From Blastococcus haudaquaticus (GTDB lineage: Bacteria; Actinomycetota; Actinomycetes; Mycobacteriales; Geodermatophilaceae), in assembly GCF_900230285.1 (NCBI RefSeq), contig NZ_OCNK01000002.1:620001-684000 (forward strand): a stretch of DNA of 64,000 bases, read 5' to 3'. This document shows, in pieces, positions 44,469-52,422 of the stretch. The first letter of the stretch is position 1; the number at the start of each line of letters is the position of its first letter. The translations under genes and the position numbers were made by a program. The notes beneath the pieces are model-generated. The model was not told the DNA's origin and did no database searches. It saw nothing but the letters and a program-made list of their open reading frames with translations.

Positions 44469-45323
44469 ATGGGCGAGTCGCACGAGGAAATGCTTCGTCA
44501 CTACGAGCCGGGCGGACTTCTGCCGCGAATCGTGGCGGGGTTGCAAGCTCTCGGCAAGGACCTGGACTCGGTCACGCACGAAGATCTCGCGCCGGCCGAC
44601 GAGTTTCACTCCGCGGGACGTTCGGCCACGCGCGCATTGGTGGAGCTTGCAAAGATTCCGCCAGGATCGCGAGTGCTCGACGTGGGCAGCGGGTTGGGCG
44701 GCCCGGCGCGTTACCTCGCCGCAACTTTGGGTTGCGACGTGACAGGCATCGATCTTTCGCCTGAATTCTGCGGGGTGGCCAACGCCCTTTCTCGGATGAC
44801 GCGGTTGTCCGATCGCACGCGCTTTCAGGCGGGTGATGCCCTGGAGCTTCCGTTCGTCGCGTCCAGCTTCGACGTGGTGTGGACGATACAAATGCAGATG
44901 AACATCCGGGACAAGCGCCGCCTGTATTCCGGAATCGCCCGGGTACTCAGGCCGGGCGGGCTGTTCGTCTGCCAGGAAATCTCCGCGGGGAACGGCGAGC
45001 CGATCGAGCTTCCGGTCCCATGGGCGAGCCGCCCCAACCAGAGCCATCTGGCCGATGCGGAATCCCTCCGCGGGTTGATCCGCGGTGCAGGTCTCCTGGA
45101 GCGCACCTGGCGCGACATTACCGCCGACATCGTGGCGGCGCGCAAGGCACAGCAGGCGAACGCGCAAGCATCGGGTGCGAGCGGCTCCAGCGCCCCCCCT
45201 CCTCCGCTTGGAATGCATCTCGTGCTGGGAGAACAGGCAGCCGTCAAGATGAGTAACTCCGGGCGCAACACCGACGCCGGGCGCACGGTGTTCATCCAGG
45301 GCGTATTCGACAAGCCTGGCTAG
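44469..45323 (+). CDS. Class I SAM-dependent methyltransferase, foreign-looking
   Basis: A 284-residue methyltransferase: SAM motif VLDVGSGLGG at 69-78, GCDVTGIDLSPEF (acidic loop), AGDALELPFVASSFDVVWTI and RVLRPGGLFVCQEIS, as in Methyltransf_11 proteins acting on lipids or small molecules. GGAGG lies about ten bases before the ATG. Codon use (TTG, GCA, TTT, AAT, GCG mixes) and base content differ from the surrounding genes and look proteobacterial or otherwise foreign. The gene is followed within 100 bases by a broken IS1380 transposase, suggesting that it arrived by transfer. Confidence 0.85.
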   Translation: MGESHEEMLRHYEPGGLLPRIVAGLQALGKDLDSVTHEDLAPADEFHSAGRSATRALVELAKIPPGSRVLDVGSGLGGPARYLAATLGCDVTGIDLSPEFCGVANALSRMTRLSDRTRFQAGDALELPFVASSFDVVWTIQMQMNIRDKRRLYSGIARVLRPGGLFVCQEISAGNGEPIELPVPWASRPNQSHLADAESLRGLIRGAGLLERTWRDITADIVAARKAQQANAQASGASGSSAPPPPLGMHLVLGEQAAVKMSNSGRNTDAGRTVFIQGVFDKPG

Positions 45324-45414
45324 TGGTCCGATCCGCTGATCCCGCTGGAAGACTCGGCCGAAAAGCAAAAGGCCCCGCGCGACGCTGGAGGCAAATCGAT
45401 CGCTTGTCGTCCGT

Positions 45415-45900
45415 CTCCTTCTCCGAGTGCGCCGTGACCAGGGTGGCGTCAACGTCGATCGCCACCGGCGACGAAGCATCCGCGGCGTGATCGGGGGCGT
45501 GCTCACCGGCCAGTGACCATGCCCGCGCACGGGCGGTCGCGCGCGCAGTGTTGATCGCCGCCAGCGCAGCCGGGGCGTCAGCGGCCAGGGCGTCGATGCA
45601 CCGCGACACGGTCGGGTCCGAGGCGACCAGTCCGAACACCTCCGGGCAGGCACGGAGCTGGGCGATGCCGGCCAGACAGTCCCCGCCCATGGCCAAGCTG
45701 ACCGCCACATCCAGCACGATCTTGGCCGGGTCATGGATCGCCAGCGGCTTGCGCCAGGGCGCCAGCACCTTCGACAGCCCGGCCGTGAGGCCGACGGTCT
45801 GCGCGGTGCGCAACAGCAGCGTCGCCCCGGCATGCGGCACGACGCTCGACCCGCCGCCATCGACTGTGAGCACCGGGTACGGCCCGGTAGTCTTCTTCAC
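45415..45900 (-). pseudogene. Truncated IS1380-family transposase
   Basis: The N-terminal 160 residues of an IS1380-type transposase are clear: PYPVLTVDGGGSSVVPHAGA, ATLLLRTAQTVGLTAGLSKV, PAKIVLDVAVSLAMGGDCLA and AIDVDATLVTAHSEKE, the last including the catalytic Asp strand. Similarity stops at HSEKE, after which the frame runs into unrelated sequence toward the methyltransferase gene. About two thirds of the transposase is missing. I could not identify the terminal inverted repeats. Confidence 0.85.
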
Positions 45901-46171
45901 CAGAAAGGTGCTCCGGTTCCCGCTCGGATCAAGGCCTAGCCAATCTCGATCTTGCAGGTCAGGGGCACCTTTCCTACGTCTGGAGCCGAACGATCACGGC
46001 TCGGCGAGAAAGCCCCGGGTTAGTCGCGGCCTGGCCCAGCACCCCAGCTGAGTGAGCTTGCCCCTGCCGGTCGAAGAGGTAAGAGCTGCGCGGCGGGCGC
46101 ACCCGTCGACACACACCCGTGAAGGGTCCCTGCGGCGACCACACGCAGAGGAACTCCCGCGGAGCACGCCA
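45901..46171. other. Intergenic region between IS remnant and quinone oxidoreductase
   Basis: 271 bases with no gene. It should contain one end of the IS1380 element upstream of the transposase start, but no inverted repeat could be assigned by eye. Confidence 0.4.
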
Positions 46172-46177
46172 TAGCCT
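46172..46177 (+). promoter_or_regulatory. -10 element (TAGCCT) of the quinone oxidoreductase gene
   Basis: TAGCCT ends seven bases before ATG 46185. The same element precedes every partial copy of this gene in the window. Confidence 0.6.
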
Positions 46178-46184
46178 CTCCGTC

Positions 46185-47156
46185 ATGCGCGCTGTCCAGA
46201 TCACCCGCTTCGGCGGCCCGGAGGTCATGGACCTCGTCGACCTGCCTGATCCCCTCCGGGGCGAAGGCCAGCGGCTCTACGAGGTGAGCTCCGCAGGAGT
46301 TAACTTTGCAGACACCCACCAGATCGAGAACTCCTACCTGGCGCAGCAGCAGCTGCCGCTGATCCCCGGCGCGGAGTTCGTCGGCACCCCGGCCGGCGGC
46401 GGGCAGCGGGTCGTCGGGCTCCTCGACGGCGGCGGCTACGCGGAGAAGGTCGCCGCGCACGACGCCCTCACCTGGGCGGTGCCCGACGGCGTGAGCGACG
46501 AGCAGGCATTGTCCGTCGTCCTGCAGGGCTCTACGGCGTGGCACCTGCTGCGCACCAGCACGCACCTGGCCGAGGGTGAGTCGGTCGTCGTCATCGCGGG
46601 CGCCGGCGGCGTGGGCAGCCTCGCCGTCCAGCTGGCCAAGCGCTGGGGCGCGGGCCGGGTCATCGCCACCGCGTCCAGCCCGGAGAAGCGCGCGCTCTGC
46701 GAGGAGCTCGGCGCCGACGCCACCGTCGACCCGGCCCTCGCCGAGGACGACCCCAAGGCCTTCACCACCGCCCTCCGCGAGGCCAACGGCGGGAGACGAG
46801 TCGACATCGTCCTGGAGATGACCGGCGGCAAGGTGTTCGACGGCGCCATGTCGGCGCTCGCCCCCTTCGGCCGGCTGGCCGCCTACGGCATGGCCGGCCG
46901 GGTGCCCCCGAAGCCCGTGCAGGCGCCGTCGCTCATGGGCACCAGCCGCGCCGTCATCGGCTTCTGGCTCGCCCACTGCATGGCCCGTCCGCAGATGATG
47001 GACGCCGCCATGCACGAGCTGCTGCCGATGGTCGCCGACGGCGTGCTGAAGCCCGTGGTCGGCGGCCGCTATCCGCTGTCGGAGGTCCGCCGGGCGCACG
47101 AGGACCTGCTCGCCCGCCGCTCCACCGGCAAGCTCGTCGTCGACCCTCGCAGCTGA
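46185..47156 (+). CDS. Quinone oxidoreductase / zinc-less alcohol dehydrogenase family (intact parent of the stubs)
   Basis: A 323-residue medium-chain oxidoreductase. The GroES-like domain covers residues 1-110 (MRAVQITRFGGPEVMDLVDL, LYEVSSAGVNFADTHQIENS, LIPGAEFVG) and the NADPH domain follows with AGAGGVGS at 138-145 and ATASSPEKRALCEELGADAT. Zinc ligands are absent, as in Qor-type enzymes that reduce quinones or enals with NADPH. The start is probably leaderless. Six partial copies of the first 45 codons lie upstream on the same strand. A CocE hydrolase gene follows 24 bases after the stop. Confidence 0.93.
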   Translation: MRAVQITRFGGPEVMDLVDLPDPLRGEGQRLYEVSSAGVNFADTHQIENSYLAQQQLPLIPGAEFVGTPAGGGQRVVGLLDGGGYAEKVAAHDALTWAVPDGVSDEQALSVVLQGSTAWHLLRTSTHLAEGESVVVIAGAGGVGSLAVQLAKRWGAGRVIATASSPEKRALCEELGADATVDPALAEDDPKAFTTALREANGGRRVDIVLEMTGGKVFDGAMSALAPFGRLAAYGMAGRVPPKPVQAPSLMGTSRAVIGFWLAHCMARPQMMDAAMHELLPMVADGVLKPVVGGRYPLSEVRRAHEDLLARRSTGKLVVDPRS

Positions 47157-47180
47157 GCCGAGCCTTCCTGGAGGCAGTAC

Positions 47181-48869
47181 GTGAACTCCGACGACGACGT
47201 CGACCTGCTGTTCCGTGCTCCGCGGAGCACGCCGGAGTCGAGGGCGGGCCGGCCCCCGCGCTACCGCACGGAGCAGCGGCCGGGCATGGTCATCGAGTGG
47301 GACGTCGCCGTCCCCGTCGGGGCCGCCGGCGAGTTGATCTACGTCGACGTCTACCGGCCGGACACCGACGTCCCCGCGGCACCGCTGATCAGCTGGTCGC
47401 CGTACGGCAAGCACAACCCCGCACCCATCGGCGTCATCTACCCGGACGCCGGCGTGCTGCCCGAGCACACCGGCGAGCTGACGACGTTCGAGGCCCCCGA
47501 CCCGGAGTACTGGGTGCCCCACGGCTACGCGCTCGTCATCGCCGACATCCCGGGCACCTGGTACGGCGAGGGTCGGGCGACGTACTGCTCACCGCAGGAG
47601 GCCCAGGCGTTCGCGGACCTGATCGAGTGGGCGGGGACGCAGCCGTGGAGCGCCGGCAAGGTCGGGCTCTCCGGCGTCTCGTACCTGACGGTGTCGCAGT
47701 GGCGGGTCGCCGAGCTGAACCCACCGCACCTCGCCGCGATCAACCCCTGGGAAGGGTGGAGCGACACCTACCGGGAGGTCGCCCGCCACGGCGGCATCCC
47801 GGAGACCTCGTTCTGGCCCTACATCCAGGAGCGCTGGGGCGCGAGCGCCACCGAGATCGAGGACCTCGAGGCGGAGACGGCGGCGCACCCGTTCTACGAC
47901 GCGTTCTGGCAGTCGAAGAGCGCCCGGCTGGAGGAGATCCTGGTCCCGGCGTTCGTGGTGGCCAGCTGGTCGGACCAGGGACTGCACACCCGCGGCACCC
48001 TCGAGGGCTTCCGGCGGATGTCCTCACCCCAGAAGTGGCTCGACGTGCACGGCCGGAAGAAGTGGGCCTACTACTACGAGCCCGAGCAGGTCGAGCGGCA
48101 GCGGGCGTTCTTCGACCACTTCCTGCTCGGCAGGGACACCGGGATCGAGGACTGGCCGCGGGTGCGCGTCGAGGTCCGCGACTCCTACTACGCCGGCGAG
48201 CACCGGACCGCCACGGAGTGGCCGCTGGAGGACGTCGAGTACCGCAAGCTCCACCTCCGGGCCGGCGACGGCTCCCTCGGCTGGTCCCCCGTCGACGAGG
48301 AGGAGAGCGTGGCCTACGACGGCCTGGGCAGTGGGTTGCACCCCCGTCGGGCCACCTTCGAGATCGCGTTCCCGGAAGCGGTGGAGCTCGTCGGCCACAT
48401 CACGGCCTCGTTGCACATGTCCACCTCCGACGGCAGCGACATGGACGTCTTCGTGGCGCTGTTCAAGCTGGATGCCGAGGGCCGGCCGGTCGGCTTCCCC
48501 TATTTCGCCCAGTTCGAGGACGGTCCCGTCGCCGTCGGCTGGCAGCGGGCCTCCCACCGGGAGCTGGACGAGGAGCGCTCCACCGAGTACCTGCCGGTGC
48601 TCGCCCACCAGCGCGAGCTGCCCGTCCAGCCCGACGAGGTCGTCCGCCTCGACATCGAGGTCTGGCCTTCGGGCACCCGCTTCGAGGCCGGTGAGCGGCT
48701 CCTGCTCGTCGTCCAGGGCAGCGACGTCATGCGCTATCCGAAGCCCCTCACCTACGCCCGCCACGAGGACACGGTGAACCGGGGCACGCATCGCGTGCAC
48801 ACCGGCGGCCGGTACGAGTCCCATCTCCTGGTGCCCGTCGTCTCGCCCACCGGGAGGACGACCGGCTAG
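47181..48869 (+). CDS. CocE/NonD-family hydrolase (X-Pro dipeptidyl-peptidase S15 type)
   Basis: A 562-residue alpha/beta hydrolase. The N-terminal catalytic domain has LISWSPYGKHNP, GYALVIADIPGTWYGEGRAT and the nucleophile region GKVGLSGVSYLTVSQW. The C-terminal jelly-roll domain begins near AVELVGHITASLHMSTSDGS. Members cleave cocaine-like esters, beta-lactam amides or X-Pro peptides; the natural substrate is unknown. GTG 47181 follows GGAGG by seven bases. It is close behind the quinone oxidoreductase and may share its transcript. Its last four bases overlap the VWA gene on the other strand. Confidence 0.9.
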   Translation: MNSDDDVDLLFRAPRSTPESRAGRPPRYRTEQRPGMVIEWDVAVPVGAAGELIYVDVYRPDTDVPAAPLISWSPYGKHNPAPIGVIYPDAGVLPEHTGELTTFEAPDPEYWVPHGYALVIADIPGTWYGEGRATYCSPQEAQAFADLIEWAGTQPWSAGKVGLSGVSYLTVSQWRVAELNPPHLAAINPWEGWSDTYREVARHGGIPETSFWPYIQERWGASATEIEDLEAETAAHPFYDAFWQSKSARLEEILVPAFVVASWSDQGLHTRGTLEGFRRMSSPQKWLDVHGRKKWAYYYEPEQVERQRAFFDHFLLGRDTGIEDWPRVRVEVRDSYYAGEHRTATEWPLEDVEYRKLHLRAGDGSLGWSPVDEEESVAYDGLGSGLHPRRATFEIAFPEAVELVGHITASLHMSTSDGSDMDVFVALFKLDAEGRPVGFPYFAQFEDGPVAVGWQRASHRELDEERSTEYLPVLAHQRELPVQPDEVVRLDIEVWPSGTRFEAGERLLLVVQGSDVMRYPKPLTYARHEDTVNRGTHRVHTGGRYESHLLVPVVSPTGRTTG

Positions 48870-49822
48870 ACCAGGCGGTTGGTCCAGAGCAGGCTGAGGA
48901 CGACGCCGATCAACAGCACGAGGACACCGCCGCGGACGAACCAGTAGCTCACGTCCTGGGGCTCGGTCGTGTAGCCGATCTGGCTGCCCAGGTCCTCGTA
49001 GACCTGCTCCAGCTCGGCGGCGCTGGCCGCCTCGCTGTAGCTGCCGCCGGTCGAGTCGGCGATCTCCTCGAGCGTCGACCGGTCGACCGGCACCGGCACC
49101 GTCTCGCCGTCCAGGTCGAGGGTGCCGTAGTCGGTGCCGAAGGCGATCGTGGAGACCGGCACCCCGGCGGCGCGGGCGGCGTCGATGGCCTGGGTGTCCT
49201 CACGGCCGACGGTGTTGTAGCCGTCGGAGAGCAGCACGATGCGGGCCGGCGCCGCCTCCTCCTCCCCCGCGTCCAGGGACGACTGGAAGTTCTCGATCGC
49301 GCTCAGCGAGGTGAACACCGCCTCGCCGATCGCCGTCGCCTCGGCGAGGTCGAGGTTGTCGATCGCCCCGGCGACCTGGGCCCGGTCGGTCGTCGGCGGG
49401 ACGACGGTGGTGGCCGTGCCGGCGAACGACACCAGCCCCAGGTTGATCCGCTCGGGCAGGACGTCGACGAACTCCTTGGCGGCGGTCTGCATCGCCTGGA
49501 AGCGGTCGGGCGCGATGTCGGTGGCCTGCATCGACAGCGACACGTCCACGGCCATGATCACCGTCGCCCGCTCCCGCGGCACCCGCACCTCGGTGCTCGG
49601 CACCGCCAGGGACACGACGAGCGCCGCCAGACCGAGCGCGACGATGCCGAAGGCGAGGTGCCGCTTCCAGCCCGGCCGCTTGGGCACCAGCGAGCCGAGC
49701 AGTGCCACGTTGGTGAACCGGGCGGCGTACGCCTTCCGGCGCAGCTGGAGGACGACGTACACCGCGACGAGCGCGGCCACGAGGAGCAGGGCCAGGAGCC
49801 ACAGCGGTGCCTGGAAGGTCAT
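48866..49822 (-). CDS. VWA-domain membrane protein (BatA-like)
   Basis: A 318-residue protein with membrane helices at 6-26 and about 57-75, a VWA domain with MIDAS DVSLS at 93-97 (VIMAVDVSLSMQATD, LVSFAGTATTVVPPTTD, IVLLSDGYNT), and a final helix (YWFVRGGVLVLLIGVVLSLL). With MoxR and DUF58 it forms the widespread MoxR-type chaperone system thought to fold or activate metal or envelope proteins. The ATG overlaps the DUF58 stop as ATGA. Confidence 0.92.
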   Translation of the reverse strand: MTFQAPLWLLALLLVAALVAVYVVLQLRRKAYAARFTNVALLGSLVPKRPGWKRHLAFGIVALGLAALVVSLAVPSTEVRVPRERATVIMAVDVSLSMQATDIAPDRFQAMQTAAKEFVDVLPERINLGLVSFAGTATTVVPPTTDRAQVAGAIDNLDLAEATAIGEAVFTSLSAIENFQSSLDAGEEEAAPARIVLLSDGYNTVGREDTQAIDAARAAGVPVSTIAFGTDYGTLDLDGETVPVPVDRSTLEEIADSTGGSYSEAASAAELEQVYEDLGSQIGYTTEPQDVSYWFVRGGVLVLLIGVVLSLLWTNRLV

Positions 49823-50862
49823 CGGGAAGCCCCTCCGCTACCGGCACGCCGGCGTTCGGCCACGAATCGGACGACGTCCATCAGCCAGTCCCGGTCGGTG
49901 CGCAGCCGTAGGTGCCCCGCACCCGTCCGGCGCAGTGCCTGGGCGACCTGCTCCCGCTGCGCGGCGGCCCCTTCGGCGAACCGGGCGCGGAACTCGGCGT
50001 CGCCGGTGGGCACCTCGAGGGTCTGTCCCGTCTCCGGGTCGACGACGGTCAGCAGGCCGACGTCGGGGAGCTCCAGCTCGCGCGGGTCGACGACCTCGAC
50101 CGCGAGCAGCTCGTGCCGGGCCGACAGCCCGCGCAGCGGCCGCTCCCAGTCGCTGTCGCCGAGGAAGTCCGAGATCACCACGACCAGGCCCCGACGGCGC
50201 TCGGGTCGGCGGAGCGTCTCCAGCGCCGCGGCCAGGTCGCCGCGGCGCCCGCTGGACGCCCGCGGCGTCGCGACCACCGAGCGCAGCAGCCGCTCGGCGG
50301 CCAGCCGACCCGGCATCGCCGGATAGCGGTCGACCCGCTCCCCCGTGGTGACGACGGCGCCCAGCCGGTTGCCCCCGTGCACGGTCAGGTGCCCGACGGC
50401 GGCGAGCCCCGCGATGGCGAGGTCGCGCTTCTGGCAGTTGGCGGTGCCGAAGTCCAGGCTCGCGGAGAGGTCGACGACCGCCCAGGTCTCCAGCTCGCGG
50501 TCGGCGATGGTCATCCGGACGTGCGGCACCTGGGTGCGCGCGGTGACCGGCCAGTCCATCCGCCGCACGTCGTCACCGGGGTGATAGGTCCGCGAGTCCC
50601 CCGCCTCGGAGCCGGAGCCCGGAACGAGCCCGAGGTGATCGCCCTGCAGCAGGCCGTCGAGCCGGCGCCGCACGGTCAGCTCGAGCCGGCGCAGCAGCAC
50701 GTCCGCGGGGCCGTCGGTGAAGCGCGGCGGGGCGCCGTCCCCGTCCTCCCCCGGCTGGGCTCCCGACCCGGGCGTGGCCGGGTGCAGCAGCAATCCCGGG
50801 TGGGCGGGGGCCGGAGGCGGCTCCTCCGGTGTCTCTTCCCGGGAGCGGCGACGCAGGATCAC
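49819..50862 (-). CDS. DUF58-domain protein
   Basis: A 347-residue soluble protein with the DUF58 core RTYHPGDDVRRMDWPVTART, then ELETWAVVDLSASLDFGTAN, a degenerate VWA-like strand. The N-terminus is Pro-rich. DUF58 proteins lie between MoxR ATPases and VWA proteins and probably act as adaptors. Its ATG overlaps the MoxR stop and its stop overlaps the VWA start by four bases each, so the three are translationally coupled. Confidence 0.92.
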   Translation of the reverse strand: MILRRRSREETPEEPPPAPAHPGLLLHPATPGSGAQPGEDGDGAPPRFTDGPADVLLRRLELTVRRRLDGLLQGDHLGLVPGSGSEAGDSRTYHPGDDVRRMDWPVTARTQVPHVRMTIADRELETWAVVDLSASLDFGTANCQKRDLAIAGLAAVGHLTVHGGNRLGAVVTTGERVDRYPAMPGRLAAERLLRSVVATPRASSGRRGDLAAALETLRRPERRRGLVVVISDFLGDSDWERPLRGLSARHELLAVEVVDPRELELPDVGLLTVVDPETGQTLEVPTGDAEFRARFAEGAAAQREQVAQALRRTGAGHLRLRTDRDWLMDVVRFVAERRRAGSGGASR

Positions 50863-52100
50863 GCCGGGTGCGGCCCTTGCGCGTAACCGTTGGCAGCGGG
50901 ACCGCCCTGGGGCTGCTGGCCGGCCGCGTGCGCACCGTTACCGTGCTGGGGGGCCGGTCCCTGCGGAGCGGGCTGCATGGGCTGGCGGGGACCGAACTGC
51001 GGCATCGGCGGCGCCTGCGGCACCTGCGGTCCACCAGGCGTGCCCGGCCCGAAGCCGGTGGCGTTCTGCCGGGGCGCGACCTGGGGCAGCGGCACCGTCT
51101 GCACGATCCGCTTGACGATGTGGTCGGCCGGGACGCCGTCGGCCAGGGCGTCGTAGGAGAGCACCAGCCGGTGCCGCAGCACGTCGGCGGTGATGTCGAG
51201 GACGTCCTGGGGCAGCACGTAGTCGCGGCCACGGACCAGGGCCAGTGCCCGGCTGGCCGCGATCAGGCCGAGCGAGGCACGCGGGCTGGCGCCGTAGGAC
51301 ACCCACGTCGCGACGTCGTCCATGCCGTGCTCCCGCGGCGTGCGGGTGGCCACCACCAGGCGGACGACGTAGTCGACGAGCGCGTGGTGCACGAAGACCT
51401 GCGAGGCGGTCCTCTGCAGCCGGCGCAGCTCGTCGGGGCCGAGCACGGTCTCGGCCACGGGCGGTTCGGAGCCCATGCGGTAGACGATCTCCCGCTCCTC
51501 CTCGGGGCTCGGGTAGTCGACGAGCACCTTCATGAGGAAGCGGTCGCGCTGCGCCTCGGGCAGCGGGTAGACGCCCTCGGACTCGATCGGGTTCTGGGTG
51601 GCGAGCACCAGGAACGGGTCGGGCAGCGGGTGCGTCACGCCACCGATGGAGACCTGGCGCTCGGCCATGACCTCGAGCAGTGCCGACTGGACCTTGGCCG
51701 GCGCGCGGTTGATCTCGTCGGTGAGGACGAAGTTGGCGAAGACGGGGCCCAGCTCGGTCTCGAACGCGTCCTGGCCGGCCTTGTAGATCCGGGTGCCGAT
51801 GATGTCGGCCGGGACCAGGTCGGGGGTGAACTGGAGACGGGCGAACTTGCCCCCGACGGCGGTGGCCAGCGTCTCGACCGCGAGGGTCTTGGCGACACCC
51901 GGGACGCCCTCGAGGAGCACGTGCCCACGGGCCAGCAGGGCGACGAGCATGCGCTCGACGAGGCGGTCCTGCCCGACGATGACCCGCTTGATCTCGAACA
52001 GCACGCGCTCCAGCCGGGCCGCGTCGGCCGACGGTGGGACCGGCGAGCCGGGGCGGGCGGACTGTGAGTCTGACGTGGTCTCGATCGGCGCGCTGCTCAC
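50859..52100 (-). CDS. MoxR-family AAA+ ATPase with Gly/Pro/Gln-rich tail
   Basis: A 413-residue ATPase. Walker A GVPGVAKT is at 65-72 and Walker B FVLTDEIN at 124-131, then VMAERQVSIGGVTHPLPDPF and LATQNPIESEGVYPLPEAQR, all hallmark MoxR sequence. The last 75 residues are a low-complexity Gln/Pro/Gly tail (PQAPPMPQFGPRQPMQPAPQ) absent from most MoxR proteins; it may mediate binding. GTG 52100 has AGGGAG five bases upstream. It is the first gene of the MoxR-DUF58-VWA operon. Confidence 0.94.
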   Translation of the reverse strand: MSSAPIETTSDSQSARPGSPVPPSADAARLERVLFEIKRVIVGQDRLVERMLVALLARGHVLLEGVPGVAKTLAVETLATAVGGKFARLQFTPDLVPADIIGTRIYKAGQDAFETELGPVFANFVLTDEINRAPAKVQSALLEVMAERQVSIGGVTHPLPDPFLVLATQNPIESEGVYPLPEAQRDRFLMKVLVDYPSPEEEREIVYRMGSEPPVAETVLGPDELRRLQRTASQVFVHHALVDYVVRLVVATRTPREHGMDDVATWVSYGASPRASLGLIAASRALALVRGRDYVLPQDVLDITADVLRHRLVLSYDALADGVPADHIVKRIVQTVPLPQVAPRQNATGFGPGTPGGPQVPQAPPMPQFGPRQPMQPAPQGPAPQHGNGAHAAGQQPQGGPAANGYAQGPHPA

Positions 52101-52304
52101 GGTGCTCCCTGGTCGTGCCGGCCGACGCCGCTCGCGGGAGCGGTGGTCGGCGGGGCGGCAGGACCGTCCCCCGTGCCAGTGTCCTACATCCCTGGGACCG
52201 GCGACCGGCATCCACCGGAGCGACCCCTGAGAGTTCCCTGGGAACCACCGGAGCCCATGCACAACCCCTGCCGAGCGGGCCGTGGGACTGCTAGCCTGGG
52301 CAGC
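52101..52304. other. Promoter region of the moxR operon
   Basis: With the hairpin that follows, this makes a 322-base gap. It should hold the moxR promoter on the minus strand; no clear -35/-10 pair was found by eye, and no gene is present. Confidence 0.4.
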
Positions 52305-52338
52305 GCGTCGGGCAGCTCCCCCCGTGGCTGCCCGACGC
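52305..52338 (-). terminator. Hairpin terminator after the NlpC/P60 gene
   Basis: A perfect 12-bp stem (GCGTCGGGCAGC / GCTGCCCGACGC) with a 10-base loop, 84 bases past the NlpC/P60 stop on the minus strand, separates it from the moxR operon. Confidence 0.65.
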
Positions 52339-52422
52339 CCAATCTTCGTGGCTCGTGCCCGGTCCGACCGCGCGGAGTCCCCTGGCCGTCCCACGCCTCG
52401 CGGCGAGCAGGACGGGGCCCCG

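Noticed and set aside
16460-46185. Reading the stubs as independent truncated genes with hidden 3' parts
   Set aside because: I looked for the next conserved segments (LPLIPGAEFVG, GAGGVG) after each stub and found none. The shared end point also makes independent truncations unlikely.
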